Below, piece after piece: positions 8,833-17,927 of a DNA stretch of 64,000 nt. The translations under genes were made by a program, and so were the position numbers. The stretch spans positions 140,688-204,687 of the forward strand of contig NZ_JAAGLT010000016.1 in assembly GCF_010548275.1 (NCBI RefSeq), written 5' to 3'. This DNA is from Streptomyces sp. SID12488 (GTDB taxonomy: Bacteria > Actinomycetota > Actinomycetes > Streptomycetales > Streptomycetaceae). Within the stretch, counting starts at the first letter, position 1. Each line of letters begins with the position of its first letter. The notes under the pieces were generated by a model. That model saw only the letters and a list, made by a program, of their open reading frames with translations, was not told the origin of the DNA and ran no database searches.

Positions 8833-9596
8833 GCGGTCTCCAGGGTGAGGCTGCCGTCGGTGATGCGGACCCGCTGGCCCGCGCGGCGGCTGACCGTCTC
8901 GTCGTGGGTGATGAGCACCAGGGTCATGCCCTGGGCGCACAGGTCGTCGAAGAGTTCCAGTACGGAGAGGGTGTTCTCGCTGTCCAGGTTGCCGGTGGGC
9001 TCGTCGCAGAGCAGCAGCGCGGGATCGCTGATCAACGCCCTTGCGATGGCGACGCGTTGGCGTTCGCCACCGGAGAGCCGGTCGGGCCTGAAGCCCGACC
9101 GGTGCCCGAGCCCGACCCGGTCGAGCGCCTCCCGGGCACGGTCGAGGCGGGTACCGCGCCCCCGCCCGGGGCGCGGCCTGCGGTACGCCTCGGCCAGCAT
9201 GACGTTCTCGTCCACGGTGCGGTACGGGAGGAGGTGGAAGGCCTGGAACACGAACCCGATGCGGCTGCCGCGCAGCGCGGTGCGTTCGAGGTCGCCGAGC
9301 CCCGTGGTCTCGACGCCGTCGAGCCGGTACGTACCGGAGGTGGGCCTGTCGAGCAGGCCGAGCGTGTTGAGCAGCGTCGACTTGCCGGAGCCGGAAGGGC
9401 CGACGATGGAGAGGTGCTCCCCGCGCCGAACGGTCAGGTTCACGCCGCGCAGTGCGTGCACCGGGGGCTCGGAGTCGAAGGTCCGCTCCACACCGGTGAG
9501 TTCGATGACGGCGTCCGGGCCGCCGTCCTCGTCCTGCGGCGCGGCACTGCCGGTCGTCGGGGCTGTGGTGTCCGCCGGGGCGGGGCCGGGGGTCAA
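8829..9596 (-). CDS. MacB/LolD-type ABC exporter ATPase
   Basis: 255-residue ABC ATPase with Walker A GPSGSGKST, Q-loop FQAFHLLPYRTV, signature LSGGERQR, Walker B LLLCDEPTGNLD and LITHDETVSRRA. The HLLPYRTVDENV and PTGNLD features are those of the MacB/LolD branch, which works with FtsX-type permeases. The start is TTG in a TTGA overlap with the stop of the adaptor gene. The first 28 residues are Pro/Ala-rich and acidic before the domain starts. Confidence 0.92.
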   Translation of the reverse strand: MTPGPAPADTTAPTTGSAAPQDEDGGPDAVIELTGVERTFDSEPPVHALRGVNLTVRRGEHLSIVGPSGSGKSTLLNTLGLLDRPTSGTYRLDGVETTGLGDLERTALRGSRIGFVFQAFHLLPYRTVDENVMLAEAYRRPRPGRGRGTRLDRAREALDRVGLGHRSGFRPDRLSGGERQRVAIARALISDPALLLCDEPTGNLDSENTLSVLELFDDLCAQGMTLVLITHDETVSRRAGQRVRITDGSLTLETA

Positions 9597-11086
9597 TCGC
9601 CCACCACCACCTTGTCGCCCTGCTCCAGCGTGCCACTGGTCGGCTTCACCTCGACGAGACCGGCCGAGGAGAGCCCGACGGTGACGTGGACGTCGCTCAG
9701 CCTGCCGCCGCGCTCGACCTGCACCCGGACCTTTCCGTCGGACGAGGTGCGGATCGCGGCGAGCGGCACGACGAGCACCTTGCCGTCCGAGGCACCGATC
9801 TTGATGGTCACCTTCACCGCGGTCTCGGCCTCGTCGGCCAGCTCGCCGGAGTTGGGCACGGAGATCCGCAGCTGGACCGGGGCCGAGGCGTTGGAGGCGG
9901 AGGTGCCGGCGGCTTCGGTCTCGGTGCCCTCCGACGTCGACCCGGCGGACTCCTCGCCCTCGCCCTCACCCTCGCCCGTCGTCGTTGTCGTCGAGGCCGC
10001 GGCGTCGGCGCCGAGCGCTGACACCTTGCCCGCCGCCTTCTTGCCGTCCGTCGTCGTCAGCTCGACGGCCATCCCCTTCCGCAGCAGTTCGGCGTCCGCG
10101 CCGGGAACGACCGCCTGTACCTCCAGGTCGGAACTGGTCACGGTGCCGATCGGACCGGACGCGGTGTCCCCCGTCTTCACCGTCACCTTGTTCAGCCGTA
10201 CGGGCAGTTTCGGGAAGAAGACGACCTCGCCGGCCGGGACCTTCGTCCCGTAGGAGGCCTGGAAGGTGCTGAGCGCGGCGTTCGCCATGTCCAGCGACTT
10301 CCTCGCGGACGCGAGCTGCAGTTGGTGGATCTGGGCGTCGGTGCTGGACTGCGGGTTCGGTGAACTCGTACTGCTGCTCTCGCCCGCCTCAGTCCCTGCC
10401 TCCGCCGCCTCCGTCTCCGTCGCCGCTCCGCTGCCGCCGGTGCTGTTCGTGGTGAGCAACGTCTGCTGGGCGGACGACACCGCCTGCTGCAACTGACCCA
10501 GTTGCTGCTGGTCCTCCGGACTGGGCTTCTGGGCCTCGTACCCCTTGCTCGTGAACCAGTTGGTGACCGCCGACGCGGTGCCCTGGCGGTAGTTGCCGCT
10601 GATCGACCCGGGATCGAAGCCGAGCCGCCGCAACGCCCGCTGGAGCTGCTTCACATCGTCGCCGGAGGCACCTGGGCCCAACGCGCGGTACATCGGTACG
10701 GATCCGCTCAGCGCGAGCACCGGACGGCCGTTGACCGTCATCAGTACGTCGCCCTCCTTGACCTTCGTTCCGGCGACCGGGGCCTTGGTGATCCGCTGCT
10801 CCGCGCCCTCGCCGCCGGCGGTCGCGGACGCTCCGGTGCCGACCGCGCCGGCCAGCGCGAGCGGACGCGGCGAGGCGAACTCGACAGATCCCGACGCCAC
10901 CACGGTCGCGGTGAGGGACTGCCGTTGGACCTCCACGGTCACCGGGCCTGCCTTCGGCGCGGTGTGCGCGGCGGCGGCGTCGGCGGGAGAGCGCACCTGT
11001 GTACCGGCGATCCAGCCGCCCGCGCCGATCAGGACCACCACCCCGACCAGCGCCCCCAGTTGCTTGCGGCTACTGAGTCGGCTCAT
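9593..11086 (-). CDS. HlyD-type efflux adaptor with peptidoglycan-binding domain
   Basis: 497-residue membrane-anchored periplasmic-adaptor-like protein. One N-terminal span (LGALVGVVVLIGAGGWIAG) is followed by a biotinyl-lipoyl-like segment, then a peptidoglycan-binding domain (GASGDDVKQLQRALRRLGF, about residues 170-210), a coiled-coil region rich in Gln, and beta-barrel segments. Two low-complexity acidic linkers are present, one rich in Ser/Thr and one with GEGEGEGEE. Actinobacteria have no outer membrane, so this protein probably links the exporter to the cell wall. The ATG at 11086 overlaps the preceding lipoprotein stop (ATGA). Confidence 0.87.
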   Translation of the reverse strand: MSRLSSRKQLGALVGVVVLIGAGGWIAGTQVRSPADAAAAHTAPKAGPVTVEVQRQSLTATVVASGSVEFASPRPLALAGAVGTGASATAGGEGAEQRITKAPVAGTKVKEGDVLMTVNGRPVLALSGSVPMYRALGPGASGDDVKQLQRALRRLGFDPGSISGNYRQGTASAVTNWFTSKGYEAQKPSPEDQQQLGQLQQAVSSAQQTLLTTNSTGGSGAATETEAAEAGTEAGESSSTSSPNPQSSTDAQIHQLQLASARKSLDMANAALSTFQASYGTKVPAGEVVFFPKLPVRLNKVTVKTGDTASGPIGTVTSSDLEVQAVVPGADAELLRKGMAVELTTTDGKKAAGKVSALGADAAASTTTTTGEGEGEGEESAGSTSEGTETEAAGTSASNASAPVQLRISVPNSGELADEAETAVKVTIKIGASDGKVLVVPLAAIRTSSDGKVRVQVERGGRLSDVHVTVGLSSAGLVEVKPTSGTLEQGDKVVVGD

Positions 11087-12054
11087 GCGTTGTTCCCCCA
11101 GTACGGGTGGGCCTTCTCCTTGGGGAAGTACGCGGCCCGGAACTTCTTGCCGCACTCCAGGTCCTTCAGGGAGAGGTCGATCTCCTTGGTGAGCAGGGGC
11201 AGCGCCTCCTCCTTGGTCAGGCTGAAGTGGTCCTCCGACACCTCCTGGTTCAGCCGCACCATGTCGGACATGCTGGTCGGCTGGGTGGTGGTGACCGGAA
11301 TGCCCTGCCCCTTCAGGCAGGCGGCGTACTCCTGTGCCAGCTGGACCAGTTGGGCGTCGCCGTTGAGCTCAAGGCCGTTCGCCCGGTTCTCCTCGACCTT
11401 GGCGTCCCACGCCTTCTTCTCCTCGTCGGCGCTCAGGGCCGGTCCGTTCGCCGCCACCGATCCCTCCAGTTCGCAGCCGCCGAGTTTCTCCTCTGCCTTG
11501 CTCTTGGCCGGGGGGCCCGACAGCGCCGCCGAGTACGCCTTCTTCTGGGCGTCGGTGAACCCCTTCTCGTCGTTGTCGACGGGGTCGAGAACCTTTCCGC
11601 CCTGCCTGCCTCCCCCGTTGCCGAAGGGCGCCTTGGGGTCGTCGGGGTAGACGAGGGCCGCGTAGTTGCCGAACCCGTACTTCTCCCGGGACTTCTTCCC
11701 CGCTGCGTAGTCCTCCGCGTTGATCCCGGCGACGGTGTCGTCGCCGGGTGTCCCCACATGCGGTGTGTAGGTGAAGCCCTGCTTCTTCATACAGGCCGCG
11801 ATGGTGTTCTCGGTGAGGTACAGCTTCTTGGTGTCGTCGTCCACGCCGTCCGGGACGGTGAGCTGCACTGCCCCGTCGGCGTTGGTCGTACTGTCGTTCG
11901 CCGCGTTCGCTCCGCTGCCGGCTGCGGAACCGGAGTTCGTGCCGGACTCGTCGCTCGAACCGCCGCAGGCGGCCAGGAGCGGCAGCAGGCCGATCGCGAG
12001 GGCGGTGGCCACGGAAACGCGGAGCCTCTTGGGCATGTTCGTGTGTGCGGTCAT
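11083..12054 (-). CDS. Lipoprotein of unknown function heading exporter operon
   Basis: 323-residue secreted lipoprotein: a hydrophobic signal ending in lipobox LLAAC, then a Gly/Ser/Asn-rich linker. The body carries paired Cys motifs (IAACMKKQGF and YAACLKGQGI, plus single Cys) of the kind seen in Streptomyces lipoproteins next to MacB-like exporters. I do not recognise a catalytic fold. No clear ribosome site is seen at 12054; an ATG six codons later (12036) is also possible. It is the first gene of the minus-strand operon with adaptor, ATPase and permease, so a role in substrate capture or sensing at the cell surface is likely but inferred. Confidence 0.75.
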   Translation of the reverse strand: MTAHTNMPKRLRVSVATALAIGLLPLLAACGGSSDESGTNSGSAAGSGANAANDSTTNADGAVQLTVPDGVDDDTKKLYLTENTIAACMKKQGFTYTPHVGTPGDDTVAGINAEDYAAGKKSREKYGFGNYAALVYPDDPKAPFGNGGGRQGGKVLDPVDNDEKGFTDAQKKAYSAALSGPPAKSKAEEKLGGCELEGSVAANGPALSADEEKKAWDAKVEENRANGLELNGDAQLVQLAQEYAACLKGQGIPVTTTQPTSMSDMVRLNQEVSEDHFSLTKEEALPLLTKEIDLSLKDLECGKKFRAAYFPKEKAHPYWGNNA

Positions 12055-12077
12055 GGTGGATCAGGCTGGACCCGCGG

Positions 12078-12187
12078 TGTGATGGGAACTGGCCCGGAGT
12101 GTGATCAAACGGCAACAGCCGACGGCCCGGTGACGATGCGTCAGAACATGTCACCCGTCCGCGAGTATGTGATCGTCCCGTAACAGC
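12078..12187. promoter_or_regulatory. Direct repeats in the divergent regulator/exporter promoter
   Basis: TGTGATC-N7-AACAGC occurs at 12100-12119 and again at 12168-12187, and a further TGTGATG lies at 12078-12084, two helical turns before the first. OmpR-type regulators bind direct repeats, so these are candidate sites for the response regulator encoded at 12224, serving both the exporter operon and its own. Confidence 0.4.
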
Positions 12188-12223
12188 ACCGGCCTGGCCT
12201 GGTGTTGTACGGATACTGAGCAC

Positions 12224-12916
12224 ATGCCACGTGTCCTGCTCATCGAAGACGACCGCGCTGTCCGTGAGGGTGTCCAGCTCGCGCTGCGCCGCCAGGGGCA
12301 CGACGTCGCCGCCGCCGGGACGGGTGAGGACGGGCTGGAACAGCTGCGGTCGTTCCGGCCGGACGTCGTGGTCCTCGATCTGATGCTGCCCGGCATGTCC
12401 GGGCTCGACGTGTGCCGCCGTATCCGCGGGGCCGACGACCAGGTTCCGATCATCATGGCGACCGCCCGGGGCGACGACGTGGACATCGTGGTCGGACTCG
12501 AAGCGGGAGCCGACGACTACGTCGTCAAGCCCGTCCAGGCCCGCGTACTCGAAGCCCGTATCCGTGCCGTCCTGCGACGGGTCGGCGGCACACCCCCCGA
12601 CGGAACCGCGCCGAAGATCGAGACCCATGGGGAACTGGCCATCGACCGGGCCGCGTTGACCGTCACCCACGAGGGCGCGCCGGTCGCCCTCGCCCCCTCC
12701 GAACTACGGCTCCTGCTGACCCTCTCCGCCTCGCCCGGTCAGGTGTTCAGTCGGCAGCAGCTCCTGGAAGCCGTCTGGGAACACAGCTACCACGGCGACT
12801 CACGGCTGGTGGACGCCTGCGTCAAACGGCTGCGCACCAAGATGGGCGAGCCCCCGGGACAGCCTCGCTACATACAGACCGTGCGCGGCTTCGGCTACCA
12901 GTTCAGGACCCGGTGA
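12224..12916 (+). CDS. OmpR-family response regulator (AfsQ1/CseB-like)
   Basis: 230-residue two-component response regulator. The receiver domain has the acidic pair in LLIEDDRAVREG, the phospho-acceptor Asp in VVVLDLMLPGMSG, and the conserved Lys in DDYVVKPVQ. The C-terminal winged helix has LAPSELRLLLTLSASPGQVFSR and the recognition region SRLVDACVKRLRTKMG ending TVRGFGYQF. The receiver's VVGLEAGADDYVVKPVQ is close to AfsQ1-type regulators of streptomycetes. It overlaps the kinase gene by a GTGA and is divergent from the MacB-like exporter. Confidence 0.92.
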   Translation: MPRVLLIEDDRAVREGVQLALRRQGHDVAAAGTGEDGLEQLRSFRPDVVVLDLMLPGMSGLDVCRRIRGADDQVPIIMATARGDDVDIVVGLEAGADDYVVKPVQARVLEARIRAVLRRVGGTPPDGTAPKIETHGELAIDRAALTVTHEGAPVALAPSELRLLLTLSASPGQVFSRQQLLEAVWEHSYHGDSRLVDACVKRLRTKMGEPPGQPRYIQTVRGFGYQFRTR

Positions 12917-14439
12917 AGGCGCCCCCGCCGCTGCGCGGTCTGCGCGGCCGGCTGCTGGTGGCCTTCCTGCTGGTCGCCGGCGTCGCCACGCTGACCACCG
13001 GCGCCCTGACGTTCCGGGAGGCGCGCACGGGGGTGCTCCAGCAGAGCCAAGACGGTGTGATCGCGCAGTTCCGCGACCATGTCAGCACCCTCGCCGCCGA
13101 CCTCGACTTTCCCCCGAACCAGAGCCAACTGAACGTGTTCGTACGGCAGTTGGCGCGCTCCGAACCGTCGAAGAACTGGCGTGTGCTGGCCACCTACGGT
13201 GGTCTGAGCGCCACCTCCGCACCGGGGGACCGGTTCGACGTGACGTCGGCCATGCGCGAAGCCGTGGCCTCCGACGGGAGCACCGTCTTCCAGCGGGTGA
13301 CGACGAACGGCCGCCCCGCACTCGTCGTCGGCCTGCCCGTCACCTTCGGCACCGCGGAGGAGCCCACGACCGACCTGTCCGGGATCGGCGTCTTCCTGAC
13401 GGTGCCGCAGACCACCGAACAGGCCTACGTCCAGGCCCTGGTCCCCGCCGTCGAGCGGGCCACGGTTCCCGCGCTGGTCCTGGCCGTCCTGTTCGCGCTG
13501 CTGGCCGCCCGTGGCGTACTGCGGCCGGTACGTGAGCTGCGCCGGGCGACCCGCAGCATCGCCGAGGGCCACCTCGACACCCGGCTCGCCGTCAACGGCT
13601 CCGACGAACTCGCCGATCTCTCCCACACCTTCAACGAGACCGCCGCCGCCCTGGAGGAGTCGGTCGCCGAACTGCGCCGCATGGAGGCACGCGCCCGCCG
13701 CTTCGCCGCCGACGTGTCGCACGAGTTGCGCACCCCGCTGGCCGCCATGTCTGCAGTCACCGACATCCTCGACGAGGACGCGGCCCACCTCGACCCCGAC
13801 ACCGCCACCGCCGTACGGCTCATCAGCGAGGAAACCGTCAAGCTGGCCCGCCTGGTGGAGGACCTGATGGAGATCTCCCGCTTCGACGCCGGCGCGGCCA
13901 GTCTGCACCTGGACGAGATCGACCTCGCGGACTGCGTCCGGCGCACCCTCGCCTCCCGCGCCTGGCTGGAGACGGTCGACATCCAGTTGCCACCGCCGGG
14001 CGCACTCCGCGGCAGCCTCGACCCGCGCCGCCTCGACGTGATCGTCGCGAACCTGGTCGGGAACGCCCTCCGCCACGGCGGACGCCCCGTACGGCTGAGT
14101 CTCTACGACTGGCACCACCCGGACGACGGCCGGCGGGCGGTCATCGAGGTGCTGGACAGCGGACCGGGCATCCCCGAAAGCGTCCTGCCCCATGTCTTCG
14201 ACCGCTTCTACAAGTCGGACACGGCCCGCACCAGAACCGAGGGCAGCGGCCTCGGCCTCGCCATCACCGCGGAGAACGTCCACCTGCACGGCGGCACCAT
14301 CCAGGCGGCGAACGGCCCGCACGGCGGCGCCGTCTTCACCGTAGAACTCCCGCTGCGACAGTACGAGCCACCACCCGAACCGGACGAGCCGAATGAGCCG
14401 GCCGAGCCGCACGAATCGACCGAGGGAAGCCACCCGTGA
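12913..14439 (+). CDS. Sensor histidine kinase
   Basis: 508-residue membrane kinase. An N-terminal span (LRGRLLVAFLLVAGVATLTT), an extracytoplasmic sensor of about 150 residues, a second span (VPALVLAVLFALLAARGVL) and HAMP lead to the phospho-acceptor motif DVSHELRTPLAAM. The ATPase domain shows an N box VANLVGNALRHGG, DSGPGIPESV, and GSGLGLAI. The tail is Pro/Glu-rich with an EPPPEPDEPNEPAEPHE-like repeat. The GTG at 12913 overlaps the regulator stop, so regulator and kinase are coupled. The signal is unknown; the linked exporter suggests an envelope or drug stress. Confidence 0.92.
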   Translation: MKAPPPLRGLRGRLLVAFLLVAGVATLTTGALTFREARTGVLQQSQDGVIAQFRDHVSTLAADLDFPPNQSQLNVFVRQLARSEPSKNWRVLATYGGLSATSAPGDRFDVTSAMREAVASDGSTVFQRVTTNGRPALVVGLPVTFGTAEEPTTDLSGIGVFLTVPQTTEQAYVQALVPAVERATVPALVLAVLFALLAARGVLRPVRELRRATRSIAEGHLDTRLAVNGSDELADLSHTFNETAAALEESVAELRRMEARARRFAADVSHELRTPLAAMSAVTDILDEDAAHLDPDTATAVRLISEETVKLARLVEDLMEISRFDAGAASLHLDEIDLADCVRRTLASRAWLETVDIQLPPPGALRGSLDPRRLDVIVANLVGNALRHGGRPVRLSLYDWHHPDDGRRAVIEVLDSGPGIPESVLPHVFDRFYKSDTARTRTEGSGLGLAITAENVHLHGGTIQAANGPHGGAVFTVELPLRQYEPPPEPDEPNEPAEPHESTEGSHP

Positions 14440-15008
14440 GCCCCGCCCACCGGGCCGTCCGGCCCGCGCTGCTTCTCGCGTCGGCGCTACTGCTCGGCGC
14501 CTGCGGCATCCCCACGACCGGTGTGGTGGGCTCGGGGGAGCCCGCCACCGGTATCCGGTCGACCGTCACGCTCTACTTCCCGGGCAAGGGCGGCCTGACA
14601 CCGGTCCCCCGCAGGACCCCTCAGCGGCCCGGCGTCGAAGCGGCCATCCGGCTGTTGTTCCGGGGCCCGACCAGCTCCGAACAGCGCGTGGGCATGGTCA
14701 GTCTGCTGCCGAAACTGACGAAGGATCCGACGGTCCGCGCCGATGGCGCCAAGGTGTCGATCGAGCTGGGCTTCGACAACCGCGAGGACTTCGCGACGGC
14801 TGCCAAAGCACTGAGCGGCGACGCCCTCGCCCAGCTGGCCTGTACGGCCGTCAGCGCCCGCCACGCCGAAGACCCGGACGTCGAATCGGTGGAGGTGGCC
14901 ATGAAGGCCACCATGGAAGGCGCCGAGAGCCGGTGGAACATCGAAGGGCACAGCGCGACCTGCTCCGCCTCGGCCAGGAGGTCTGCCGCCAACTCCGGCT
15001 CCGGATAG
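14436..15008 (+). CDS. Secreted lipoprotein, GerMN-like
   Basis: 190-residue lipoprotein: signal LLLASALLLGAC, then a single domain with TVTLYFPGKGGLTPVPRRTP and EAAIRLLFRGPTSSE, which resembles the GerMN fold of spore-germination and LpqB-type lipoproteins. The GTG start is in a GTGA overlap with the kinase stop, with GAGGGA upstream. A lipoprotein coupled to a sensor kinase recalls the MtrB-LpqB and CseA arrangements, where the lipoprotein tunes kinase activity; that role is inferred here. Confidence 0.78.
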   Translation: MSPAHRAVRPALLLASALLLGACGIPTTGVVGSGEPATGIRSTVTLYFPGKGGLTPVPRRTPQRPGVEAAIRLLFRGPTSSEQRVGMVSLLPKLTKDPTVRADGAKVSIELGFDNREDFATAAKALSGDALAQLACTAVSARHAEDPDVESVEVAMKATMEGAESRWNIEGHSATCSASARRSAANSGSG

Positions 15009-15056
15009 GCGCGTCGCTGCCCTGACGATCACCCCGTCGGAGACCGGTGGGACAGC

Positions 15057-15893
15057 TCAGCCGACCCCGGCGAGCTTGGCGAGCTGGGCCTGGACCAAGG
15101 CGGCGGGGAGGGTGAAGGCGTCCCCGGTGGCCTGGGAAGCAAGATTCGTGGCGGGGAAGTAGCCGACCGTTCCGCCCTCCCGAACCACGACCACCCGCAC
15201 CGGCCCGCTCACCCCGTCGACCGAGACGGTCAGGTTCGCCGCGATCACCTCGTCCGCGCCGCCAGTACCGGAAGGCGCACCCGTCTTCCCGACCTTGACC
15301 GTCTCCACCCGATCCTGGCCCGCCACCGTGTACACGAACCCGCCCGCGCACTCCCGCACCGCCCGGCCGATCCCGGCCATCACGGCCTTCGCCGCCGACT
15401 CCTGCCCGTACGAGGCCAGCGAAACGAAGGAGGTCGTCGCGTCCAGCGCAGCGGCAGCCAGTTCCTTGTCCGACGGGTCCGCCCCCAGATCCGCCTCGGA
15501 CATCTCCTGCGGCCCGATCCACATCCGCCGCACCACCGACACCGGCGCCCCCAACACCGACCCCGCCTGCACCGTGGCCAACGGCGTACACACCGCCTTC
15601 TTCGCGACCACCATCCCCGCATTGGGGAAGTCCCGATCCGACACCTCCGCCGTCACCGTCCCCCCGGCGACCACGTCCCCGTCCGCCAGCGCGACCGCCT
15701 CCAGCCGCTCCGGCGGCAGAGCCACCGCCCCCATACCCGCGCCCTCACTCGCCACGGCAGACGCCGACACCTCCGCCTCCGCGGAAACAGCCGCCGCCAC
15801 ATCGTCACCGTCCGGCTCACTCCCGGACGCCGAACACCCCGCCAGCAACGCAACCGCGAGCACCCCGGCCGCCGCAACTCCACTACGTCGCAC
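15057..15893 (-). CDS. Secreted lipoprotein of unknown function
   Basis: About 278 residues with signal peptide MRRSGVAAAGVLAVALLAGC ending in a lipobox. The rest is an Ala/Val-rich domain with two isolated Cys residues (KKAVCTPLATV and VRECAGGFVYTV) that may pair. I do not recognise the family; it resembles uncharacterised actinobacterial lipoproteins. GTG at 15893 is chosen because AGGAG lies 7 bases upstream; the frame stays open back to 15968. It converges on the preceding lipoprotein gene and is probably monocistronic. Confidence 0.75.
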   Translation of the reverse strand: MRRSGVAAAGVLAVALLAGCSASGSEPDGDDVAAAVSAEAEVSASAVASEGAGMGAVALPPERLEAVALADGDVVAGGTVTAEVSDRDFPNAGMVVAKKAVCTPLATVQAGSVLGAPVSVVRRMWIGPQEMSEADLGADPSDKELAAAALDATTSFVSLASYGQESAAKAVMAGIGRAVRECAGGFVYTVAGQDRVETVKVGKTGAPSGTGGADEVIAANLTVSVDGVSGPVRVVVVREGGTVGYFPATNLASQATGDAFTLPAALVQAQLAKLAGVG

Positions 15894-15984
15894 AGCACTT
15901 CTCCTCACGATTCCGCTCCCTGTTCCCCGCACCGGCAACGCCCCGTCTATCACCTGAGACCACCACACCTGACCGGCACCCGCG

Positions 15985-16791
15985 CTACCGCACGTCGACG
16001 TAGTCCCCTACGGACGTCTGCGAGCCCGTCACCGAGTCGCCCCCGTACGACCAACGCCACGAACCGTCCACCGACGCCGCGGCCGTCGCCTTCAACGCCC
16101 CCGTGCTGCTGGACGTCACCGTCTTCACCGTCCTGTACGACGTCGCACCGGCCGCCTTGAACTGCAGCTTCACCGACCGCCCCGCATACCCGTCATACCG
16201 GTGCTTCGACCAGTTCGCCCGCGTGATCTTCCCCGTCACCGTGACCGTCTTCCCCGCCACCACCGGCTCCGGCGTCGCATTCACCGTCAGTATCGCGTGC
16301 CGCTTCAGGCTGACCGTCGCGGAGGACTTGTCGGTGTCGGAGCCACCCGCCGCCGTGTGCGCCCGCCCATACGTCTTCCACGCCTTGGCATCGGAGTTCA
16401 CCAGATTCCTCAGGTTGCCCTGAATCCCCCGAGGATCGACGGAGATGATCCGCTCACAGGTCCGGATCGTCACCCCGCCACTGGTCGACTTCCTGCACGC
16501 GGACTCCTGCTCCGAGAGCCCTCCGATCTCCCCGTAATCGACTCCATCGGTCCCTCGATAGGCGAACACCTGAAGGAAGTCCTCCTTGATCGCCACGCTG
16601 CTCTTCACCGTGAACGTCAACGACACATCCACATAATTCGCCGTCCCCACCACGACCGGCTTCCCGCCATTGAAAACAATCTTCGAGAACGAGATATCCG
16701 ACTCCGCCGCCCCCGCCGGCAAAGCGAACACCCCCAACACCGCAAACCCCAACACGCCCGAACCGACCGAAAAACCTATACCTCTACGCAC
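15985..16791 (-). CDS. Secreted protein with C-terminal Ig-like domain
   Basis: About 268 residues. A Sec signal (VLGFAVLGVFALPAGAA) is followed by a beta-rich domain with a Cys pair (EQESACRKSTS and VTIRTCERII) and a C-terminal domain beginning ILTVNATPEPVVAGKTVTVTGKITRANW, a bacterial Ig-like/surface-adhesion pattern with YAGRSVKLQFKAAG. GTG at 16791 has GAAGAG at 7 bases; ATG at 16812 in the same frame has no site. Function unknown; it is probably released or cell-wall associated. Confidence 0.75.
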   Translation of the reverse strand: MRRGIGFSVGSGVLGFAVLGVFALPAGAAESDISFSKIVFNGGKPVVVGTANYVDVSLTFTVKSSVAIKEDFLQVFAYRGTDGVDYGEIGGLSEQESACRKSTSGGVTIRTCERIISVDPRGIQGNLRNLVNSDAKAWKTYGRAHTAAGGSDTDKSSATVSLKRHAILTVNATPEPVVAGKTVTVTGKITRANWSKHRYDGYAGRSVKLQFKAAGATSYRTVKTVTSSSTGALKATAAASVDGSWRWSYGGDSVTGSQTSVGDYVDVR

Positions 16792-16862
16792 GCTAATTCT
16801 CTTCTCTGGCATCAGAAAATAAACTATTCCAGCAAATCACCTGACAGCTGGACAAGAAACGG

Positions 16863-16891
16863 TTGGTCGGGCCACGAGGTGACCCGACCAA
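16863..16891 (-). terminator. Terminator of toxin-immunity operon
   Basis: A perfect 9-bp stem (TTGGTCGGG and its complement) with an 11-base loop, followed on the minus strand by CCGTTTCTTG. It lies 20 bases after the last small gene of the RHS operon. Confidence 0.6.
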
Positions 16892-16910
16892 ACATCACGA
16901 GCACTTGAGT

Positions 16911-17192
16911 CTAATCCTCCTGATAGGCATCATTATCTGCGTAGTAGACGATCGCCTCACACGCCTCACCTATAGACGGGACCCTGCTGTCTCGCCAGGA
17001 CGACCACACCTCTACGACCTCGCGGGCGATAAACACCTCGAGCAGGTATCGCCAATCAGCCGGCGGATCCTCCCCGGGCAGTACAACCAACGCGAGAGTG
17101 CTTCCGTTGACAGTCACCCCGCCTTGGGGGACATAGATGGCACCTTCCCTAGGAAGCTGGCCCAAATCGCGAGCGACATCATAGAGGTTCAT
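16911..17192 (-). CDS. Small acidic protein, candidate second immunity protein
   Basis: 93-residue soluble acidic protein beginning MNLYDVARDLGQLPREGA and ending YYADNDAYQED, with no signal or membrane segment. I do not recognise a family. It lies downstream of the RHS toxin and the SUFU-type gene on the same strand and ends the operon, the usual place for immunity genes, including orphans retained from earlier toxin tips. Base composition is more AT-rich than the flanks. RBS GAGG is seen before the ATG. Confidence 0.6.
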   Translation of the reverse strand: MNLYDVARDLGQLPREGAIYVPQGGVTVNGSTLALVVLPGEDPPADWRYLLEVFIAREVVEVWSSWRDSRVPSIGEACEAIVYYADNDAYQED

Positions 17193-17354
17193 CGCACCTC
17201 ATCATCCCCAAATCTTGAAGCCGCCCCTACGGCCGGGATGGAATATCCCTCGAAATAGGCCGCCGGCACTATGTTGCCCCATCGGAACAAGCAGATTTTT
17301 CCGGGATCTGCGCGATAACGCCAGCTCTACTCCAGTGCACACTGGGACTCTCAG
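17193..17354. other. AT-rich spacer in toxin-immunity operon
   Basis: 162 bases with no gene. The composition is lower in GC than the core genome. It may be a remnant of a displaced toxin tip or immunity gene, but I could not find a recognisable coding fragment. Confidence 0.3.
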
Positions 17355-17927
17355 TTAGACAACCGGACTTCGGTCGGGATCTAGCACATTCACACCTTTC
17401 GAATCCAGCATAGATTCGAATTCATCAAGCGTTTCGCGCTTAATAAAATCTGCCTCACTTTGGTGAATCGGAAGCAGCCACAAGAACTGTGCACTCCCAG
17501 CCTCCGGTGAAGCCCATTCAAGTTCGGGACCGTACGGATAAGGAAGACTCACCAGAAGATTTTCCATGCGCGAATCCGGCATCCATGGACGACCGATATT
17601 AATGACCGATCCGATACCCAGCCGGTGGGCCTCGAACGAATGATAGTGACTTACCATAGCCAACGTTTCCGAGTGAATGTTGGCAGCGACAGGCGACATG
17701 ATGAAGAACTCAACTCCACCGACTTCGCGCCCATCAATCGAGGAGCCCACCGTCACGTAAACCCAAGCCTCGCCAGCGCGCATAGGGAAGACTCGATAAG
17801 CGGCGAACTGGGGAACTCGCTCCAGGATCGGCCCATGCTCCCATGGAGCCGATTCCATAATATGGCCATCCCAAAATTTCTGAACATGCCGCTCGAGAGC
17901 AGCCAATCTTTCATTTTCTTTGGTCAT
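17355..17927 (-). CDS. SUFU-domain immunity protein
   Basis: 190-residue cytosolic protein of the Suppressor-of-fused-like group used as immunity proteins for many polymorphic toxins. Supporting segments are WEHGPILERVPQFAAYRV at the start, SVINIGRPWMPDSRMENLLV in the middle and FLWLLPIHQSEADFIKRETL near the end, the last being a strong family signature. Its ATG overlaps the toxin stop by four bases (ATGA), so it is made together with the toxin. It most likely neutralises the C-terminal tip of the RHS protein. Confidence 0.82.
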   Translation of the reverse strand: MTKENERLAALERHVQKFWDGHIMESAPWEHGPILERVPQFAAYRVFPMRAGEAWVYVTVGSSIDGREVGGVEFFIMSPVAANIHSETLAMVSHYHSFEAHRLGIGSVINIGRPWMPDSRMENLLVSLPYPYGPELEWASPEAGSAQFLWLLPIHQSEADFIKRETLDEFESMLDSKGVNVLDPDRSPVV

